Positions 60,384-64,000 of a DNA stretch of 64,000 nucleotides are shown one piece after another; position 1 is the stretch's first letter; every line of letters starts with the position of its first letter. This DNA comes from Ga0077536 sp043744805. GTDB taxonomy: Bacteria; Pseudomonadota; Gammaproteobacteria; Ga0077536. The stretch covers positions 11,077 to 75,076 of the forward strand of contig JAYTTZ010000113.1 of NCBI GenBank assembly GCA_043744805.1, in the 5' to 3' direction. A model generated the notes under the pieces. The model was not told where the DNA came from. It ran no database searches and saw only the letters and a program-made list of their open reading frames with translations. The position numbers and the translations under genes were made by a program.

Positions 60384-60868
60384 GGCTGGGCGCGGATCGC
60401 TTCGTGCAGGAGGTCCAGCGCGGCGCGGGTATAGCCCCACATATTGGGTTCACGGGCGTCGCCAGAGTTTTCGATGTGTCGCACCCGCCGTACCGGACCG
60501 TCGACCACCAGCCAGCACACGCCAGCGGGGATCCCATAGCGCGAACCCGTGGGCCCGGTGGTGCCAATCTCGGCCACCGACCACGTGGCACCCAGCTTCT
60601 CGCGAATGGCCACCGCACAGCGGGTGACGTAGTCCTCGCTCAGTGGCAGCAAATGGCGGACCTCGTCATCCGGGATGTCGAGCAGGATGCGGCGCGCTTC
60701 GCGGGTGTAGATCACGCCGCCGCCGAGGAAGTAGGCGGAAGCGCCCGGAATCGACAGCAGTGCGGCGGAGATGAGCCCGCCGGCGGAGGATTCGGAAACG
60801 GCCACGGTCTGTTCGCGCGATTTGAGTTCAGCCGCGACTTCGGTCGCCAGCGTCGTTAGCATGTCCAT
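60380..60868 (-). CDS. pncC: CinA C-terminal domain protein, nicotinamide-nucleotide amidase-like
   Basis: 162 residues, like E. coli PncC (165). The family block TVAVSESSAGGLISAALLSIPGASAYFLGGGVIYT is clear. The later motif reads GTTGPTGSRYGIPAG instead of the usual GIAGPGG, so it belongs to a divergent subgroup and its activity is less certain. PncC deamidates NMN in NAD recycling. The ATG at 60868 has AAGGAG upstream. Confidence 0.85.
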   Translation of the reverse strand: MDMLTTLATEVAAELKSREQTVAVSESSAGGLISAALLSIPGASAYFLGGGVIYTREARRILLDIPDDEVRHLLPLSEDYVTRCAVAIREKLGATWSVAEIGTTGPTGSRYGIPAGVCWLVVDGPVRRVRHIENSGDAREPNMWGYTRAALDLLHEAIRAQP

Positions 60869-60933
60869 GTTGCCCGTACTCCTTCGGCGTGACGAAAGCA
60901 TTGGAGAGTAAGTTGGAACGCACGATTGCTCAA

Positions 60934-61923
60934 ATGCGTGCCTGGCGCTGTGCGGCCTTCGGGGACTACCACCAACTGCGCATCGAAGACGTGGCGATGC
61001 CCCAGCCTGGTCCCGGTGAGGCGCTGGTCGCGGTGAGGGCCTTTGCACCCGGCTTCCCCGACATGCTCATGGTGCAAGGCCTCTACCAAATGAAGCCGCA
61101 GTTGCCGTTCATCCCCTGCGCCGAGTTCAGCGGCGAAGTGGTGGCGGTGGGGGAAGCTGTTTCCCATCCGCGCATCGGGGAACGGGTGATGGGCGTTGCG
61201 CGCTTCGGGGCGGCGGCGGAATACATCGCATGGAAGGCCACCGAGCTGCTGCCGCTGCCACACCCGTTTGATTTCGCCAGCGGTGCGGCTTACCTCGTGG
61301 CGGCGAAAACGGCCTACGTGGGGCTCGTGGTGCGCGGAGCCCTGGCGGTGGGTGAAACCCTGCTGGTCCACGGCGCGGCGGGCGGCGTCGGACTGGCGGC
61401 GGTGGAACTTGGCAAGCGCCTGGGCGCCACGGTCATTGCCACTGCGAGCGGCGAAGAAAAAATGACCGTGGTGAAAGCAAACGGCGCAGATCACGTCATC
61501 GATGCGCGTGCCGGTGGTTTCCGCGAGGCGGTAAAGGCGCTCACCAACGGGCGTGGCGCAGACGTCATCTACGACCCGGTGGGCGGTGACGTGTTCGATG
61601 AGTCCCTGCACTGCATCGCGCCTTTCGGCCGCCTGCTGGTGGTTGGGTTTGCCAGCGGACGCATCCCCAGCGCTCCGATCAACCTTGCGCTCATCAAACA
61701 AATCGCCATCGTCGGCGTCCGTGCCGGGGAATACGGCCGCGTGAATCCAACCGGCGGCGCTACCGTCAACGCGGCGCTGCATGCGTTGGCGGAAAGTGGT
61801 GAACTCCACCCGTACGTCCATGCACGACATCCCTTCGAGGCGCTGCCGCAGGTCTTCGATGACATCGCTGAACGCCGGGTGATTGGCCGCAGCGTGGTCG
61901 AACTGCCGGCCCGGCAACAATAA
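60934..61923 (+). CDS. NADPH:quinone oxidoreductase-type (MDR) dehydrogenase
   Basis: About 329 residues of the zinc-free medium-chain dehydrogenase family. FIPCAEFSGEVVAVGEAV marks the catalytic domain, LLVHGAAGGVGLAAVELGKRLGA the nucleotide fold and DVIYDPVGGDVFDESL the family end. It reduces quinones or enones with NADPH. An upstream GTG at 60889 would add 15 residues. It is followed 10 bases later by an LLM oxidoreductase gene. Confidence 0.88.
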   Translation: MRAWRCAAFGDYHQLRIEDVAMPQPGPGEALVAVRAFAPGFPDMLMVQGLYQMKPQLPFIPCAEFSGEVVAVGEAVSHPRIGERVMGVARFGAAAEYIAWKATELLPLPHPFDFASGAAYLVAAKTAYVGLVVRGALAVGETLLVHGAAGGVGLAAVELGKRLGATVIATASGEEKMTVVKANGADHVIDARAGGFREAVKALTNGRGADVIYDPVGGDVFDESLHCIAPFGRLLVVGFASGRIPSAPINLALIKQIAIVGVRAGEYGRVNPTGGATVNAALHALAESGELHPYVHARHPFEALPQVFDDIAERRVIGRSVVELPARQQ

Positions 61924-61933
61924 GGAACCCGCC

Positions 61934-62743
61934 ATGCGTCTTGGCATCATGCTTCGGAACATGGGACCGCAGTCCACGCCGTCGATTCTCCGCAACTGCG
62001 CTGCACGGGCGGAGGCTGTCGGGCTCGACGATCTCTGGGTACTCGACCACCTTGCCATTCCGCCGGACCAGTCCGAAGGTTCGGGCGGGCGCTACCTCGA
62101 TCCCCTGGCCACCCTGGCCTTCCTGGCCGGCATTACCGAGCGCATCGGGCTTGGTGTGTCCGTGCTGATCGCGCCGTACCGTCCGCCATTGCCCACGGCC
62201 AAGTGGGTGGCGAGCATCCAGGAGTTATCGGACGGACGCCTCAACCTGGGCCTCGGCGTGGGCTGGATGGACGCCGAGTTCAAGGCGCTGGGCGTGCCGC
62301 GCGCGAAACGCGGCGCATTGACCGACGACCTGCTGGACTTCCTGCAGACGTGCTTTGCCAACGACGTCGTGACGGCGAACGGCCAGGACTTCATCTTCAA
62401 GCCGCGCCCGGCGCGCCCGCCGTTCCTGTTGGGCGGCGCTGCGGAACATGCCTTCGAGCGCATCGTCCGTGGTGGCGACGGCTGGATGCCCAACACGGGT
62501 GATGCCGGGAAGTTGCGCGCGCCGGTCGCTGAACTTCGCCAGCGTTGCGTCGAGGCGGGTCGCCCTGTGCCGCAAATCATTCCGCTGGCGGGGCTGCCGC
62601 TGGACGATATGGCGAAAGCCCGCGACCAACTCTCGGCGCTGGTGGAGATTGGCGTGACCGGCATCATCCACGCCGGACGCTATGCGGACGAGGCCGGGTT
62701 CGCTGCCATCGCGGCCTCGTTGGCAGCGCTCCGCGAAGCTTGA
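61934..62743 (+). CDS. LLM-class (luciferase-like, F420-type) oxidoreductase
   Basis: 269 residues, a TIM barrel with LDDLWVLDHLAIPPDQ, PTAKWVASIQELSDGRLNLGLGVGWMDAE and PFLLGGAAEHAF. It is the second protein of this type in the window and belongs to a similar TIGR03619-like branch. Cofactor F420 or FMN. AAGGA lies upstream of the ATG. It is operonic with the quinone oxidoreductase. Confidence 0.87.
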   Translation: MRLGIMLRNMGPQSTPSILRNCAARAEAVGLDDLWVLDHLAIPPDQSEGSGGRYLDPLATLAFLAGITERIGLGVSVLIAPYRPPLPTAKWVASIQELSDGRLNLGLGVGWMDAEFKALGVPRAKRGALTDDLLDFLQTCFANDVVTANGQDFIFKPRPARPPFLLGGAAEHAFERIVRGGDGWMPNTGDAGKLRAPVAELRQRCVEAGRPVPQIIPLAGLPLDDMAKARDQLSALVEIGVTGIIHAGRYADEAGFAAIAASLAALREA

Positions 62744-62747
62744 GTCC

Positions 62748-63029
62748 ATGAATAAAGCCGACGAACGCGCCTCGCGCGATCCCCTGCACGGCGTGACCCT
62801 GGCGCGGGTGCTGGAATATCTGGTGGAGCGCCACGGCTGGGCCGCGATGGGTGAAAAGGTGCCGGTACGCTGCTTCCTGTTCGACCCTTCCATCAAGTCC
62901 AGCCTCACGTTCCTGCGCCGCACGCCCTGGGCGCGGGAGAAAGTGGAGGCCTGGTACGTGGCAGAGATCACGGCCGCCACGCCGGCAAATCCCTGGGCGC
63001 AGTGGCGGGCAAAGAAAGGCCCTGGTTAA
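62748..63029 (+). CDS. VF530 (DUF2132) DNA-binding-fold protein
   Basis: 93 residues. The stretch DPLHGVTLARVLEYLVERHGWAAMGEKVPVRCFLFDPSIKSSLTFLRRTPWAREKVE is the complete VF530 domain, a small helical fold proposed to bind DNA. Function unknown. It starts 4 bases after the LLM gene. Confidence 0.9.
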   Translation: MNKADERASRDPLHGVTLARVLEYLVERHGWAAMGEKVPVRCFLFDPSIKSSLTFLRRTPWAREKVEAWYVAEITAATPANPWAQWRAKKGPG

Positions 63030-63138
63030 GGCAGATCTCCGGCGTAGGTGGCAGCGTCCGGGAGTCCCTCGATTACGCGGGACTTATCCCACCACTACCC
63101 GGACCAGTCACCCGCTTCGGGACCCCGGGGTTGCCCAT

Positions 63139-63480
63139 TCAGAGTTGAAGGAGCGCCTTCAACTTGGCCCGAACCTGGACCATGGCTTCACCGGACACGG
63201 CACCATTCTTCCTGGCCTTTCGCGCCTTCCAGTCCAGTGACTTCACCTGATCGGAGAGGACCGCGCTGGCCACGCCGTCCTGGACGACCTCGACTTCGAA
63301 GGGATAGCCCTTGACCTGCGTCGTCATCGGGCAACCAACGATGAGTCCGGTCTTGCCGTTGTAGGCGGCCGGACTCAGCACCAGTGCCGGCCGACGTCCG
63401 GACTGCTCGTGGCCTGCCTGCGGATTGAACTCAAGCCAGACGACATCCCCCGCGTCGGGGACATAGCCTCGCGCAGCCAT
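63139..63480 (-). CDS. mazF: MazF/PemK-family toxin (endoribonuclease)
   Basis: 113 residues. Family motifs are GDVVWLEFNPQAGHEQSGRRPALVLSP and GLIVGCPMTTQVKGYPFEV, ending in LSDQVKSLDW. MazF cleaves mRNA at short sequences when not held by its antitoxin. The ATG shares one base with the antitoxin stop (TGATG), the classic toxin-antitoxin coupling. Confidence 0.94.
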   Translation of the reverse strand: MAARGYVPDAGDVVWLEFNPQAGHEQSGRRPALVLSPAAYNGKTGLIVGCPMTTQVKGYPFEVEVVQDGVASAVLSDQVKSLDWKARKARKNGAVSGEAMVQVRAKLKALLQL

Positions 63481-63722
63481 CAAAAGGCTTCCTTGCCTAA
63501 AGGCTTGCCGAAGTCGAATTCCTCGTGGACGTTCTCCCTGGAGATTCCGGCAATCAAGGCGTCGAGTTCATATTCGACGATCGATGAGGGCGCGATGACG
63601 ATCCTGCCTTCCTCGACAGTCACGTTCACTTTCTGCTCAAGACTGAAGTTGGCCCGCTTCAGGAGCGCCTTGGGTAGACGGAGGGCTGGGCTGTTACCCC
63701 ATTTGCGGATGGTGGATTCCAT
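63480..63722 (-). CDS. mazE: MazE-family antitoxin (AbrB/SpoVT fold)
   Basis: 80 residues. The N-terminal swapped-hairpin DNA-binding domain is STIRKWGNSPALRLPKALLKRANF...VNVTVEEGRIVI. The acidic C-terminal tail (YELDALIAGISRENVHEEFDFG) should wrap the toxin. The antitoxin gene comes first, as usual. Confidence 0.94.
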   Translation of the reverse strand: MESTIRKWGNSPALRLPKALLKRANFSLEQKVNVTVEEGRIVIAPSSIVEYELDALIAGISRENVHEEFDFGKPLGKEAF

Positions 63723-63739
63723 GACGGCTTCCCTGCTTA

Positions 63740-63760
63740 GGTGTCTACACTGTAGATACC
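63740..63760. promoter_or_regulatory. Palindromic operator of mazEF
   Basis: A 21-base near-perfect palindrome, GGTGTCTACACTGTAGATACC by position, is centred on 63750 with one mismatched pair. It lies 18 bases upstream of the mazE start and overlaps the predicted -10 box. Autorepression by MazE or the MazEF complex is the natural interpretation. Confidence 0.65.
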
Positions 63761-63777
63761 AGCATGGGCTTCTTCAA
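63749..63777 (-). promoter_or_regulatory. Sigma-70 type promoter of mazEF
   Basis: On the minus strand TTGAAG (63777-63772) and TACAGT (63754-63749) are separated by exactly 17 bases. The -10 lies within the operator palindrome. Confidence 0.55.
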
Positions 63778-63885
63778 GCCATGTCGGGACCACGCGAAGA
63801 GACCTGCGATTGCTCCGACCTCCAGCCACGCAGATGTGTTTGCACCCACCGGGTGCCCCGTGGTAAGGCCGTTGATACCGGCGCA

Positions 63886-64000
63886 TCAGACCGCGCCTTC
63901 CCCGCGCAATTTCGCAAGCGCATCAGCATCCACGCCCAGCGCGCCGAGGATTTCCGCGTTGTGCTGGCCGAGCGACGGCGCGGCGTGGCGGATGCGGACC
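63886..64000 (-). CDS. CaiB/BaiF family CoA-transferase, C-terminal end (partial)
   Basis: Only the last 38 codons are in the window. They read RIRHAAPSLGQHNAEILGALG then LAKLRGEGAV and stop. The pattern P-x-LGxHxxEILxxLG...L...G(A/V)V is the C-terminal signature of family III CoA-transferases. It transfers CoA between carboxylic acids and fits the catabolic content of the region. The start lies beyond the window edge. Confidence 0.8.
   Translation of the reverse strand, partial: VRIRHAAPSLGQHNAEILGALGVDADALAKLRGEGAV

Noticed and set aside
63139..63722. mazEF as part of a mobile element or phage-defence island
   Set aside because: No integrase, transposase, repeats or other defence genes flank it; the neighbours are metabolic.

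Overview
The window is a gene-dense stretch of chromosome from a GC-rich proteobacterium, most likely of the beta/gamma branch. The housekeeping genes support this placement: adjacent parE-parC, an overlapping xseB-ispA pair, folE2, hrpA, an Lpp/OprI-type alanine-zipper lipoprotein, selO and mtgA. This is inferred from gene content only. I see no rRNA, confident tRNA, CRISPR array, insertion sequence or prophage.

Layout. 0.1-9 kb: an SLC13-type transporter, hrpA, a Kef-type antiporter, hslR, moaB, a DUF423 protein and an L,D-transpeptidase. 9-14.3 kb (mostly minus strand): lipoprotein, Nudix hydrolase, HNH nuclease, mazG (plus), folE2, ispA and xseB. 14.4-17 kb: a rubrerythrin - cysteine-rich Fe-S oxidoreductase - DUF3501 module behind a striking nested inverted-repeat control region. 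17-24 kb: parE, parC, dinB, an esterase and an alkyladenine glycosylase. 24-29.8 kb: a catabolic block with a deazaflavin-type nitroreductase, thioesterase-like protein, acyl-CoA ligase, crotonase, Rieske oxygenase and TetR regulator. 29.8-32.6 kb: a less GC-rich interval with one methyltransferase and several frameshifted gene remnants. 32.6-36.4 kb: a tungsten-type aldehyde:ferredoxin oxidoreductase with its ferredoxin subunit and a MoaD-like protein, divergent from a small unknown gene and a cysteine-less rhodanese. 36.5-42 kb: an atypical SDR, recQ, a thioesterase, a 40-residue zinc-ribbon peptide, a double cNMP-domain protein and a class II amidotransferase. 42-47.1 kb: crotonase, SDR, a truncated oxocamphor-hydrolase-like protein, DUF35 plus thiolase-fold aldolase pair, an LLM oxidoreductase and a crotonase wrecked by internal deletion. 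47-54.7 kb: mtgA, a three-gene 2-oxoacid:acceptor oxidoreductase with an FAD/ferredoxin subunit, then a phosphotriesterase-family lactonase and an unknown partner. 54.8-64 kb: two MFS exporters, selO, a thioredoxin-like protein, an HSL-type esterase, pncC, a quinone oxidoreductase, a second LLM oxidoreductase, a VF530 protein, mazEF and the end of a CaiB/BaiF CoA-transferase.

How it fits together. The accessory genes read as CoA-thioester catabolism of cyclic or branched compounds: ligase, crotonases, SDRs, Ltp2/DUF35 aldolase, oxocamphor-hydrolase-like C-C hydrolase and CoA-transferase. These sit beside low-potential electron chemistry (2-oxoacid oxidoreductase, tungsten aldehyde oxidoreductase) and three proteins of families that often use F420. 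The best candidate for an under-described system is the rubrerythrin/Fe-S oxidoreductase/DUF3501 module. There a rubrerythrin without its rubredoxin domain sits with a plausible alternative electron donor behind a Fur/PerR-geometry (7-1-7) palindrome.
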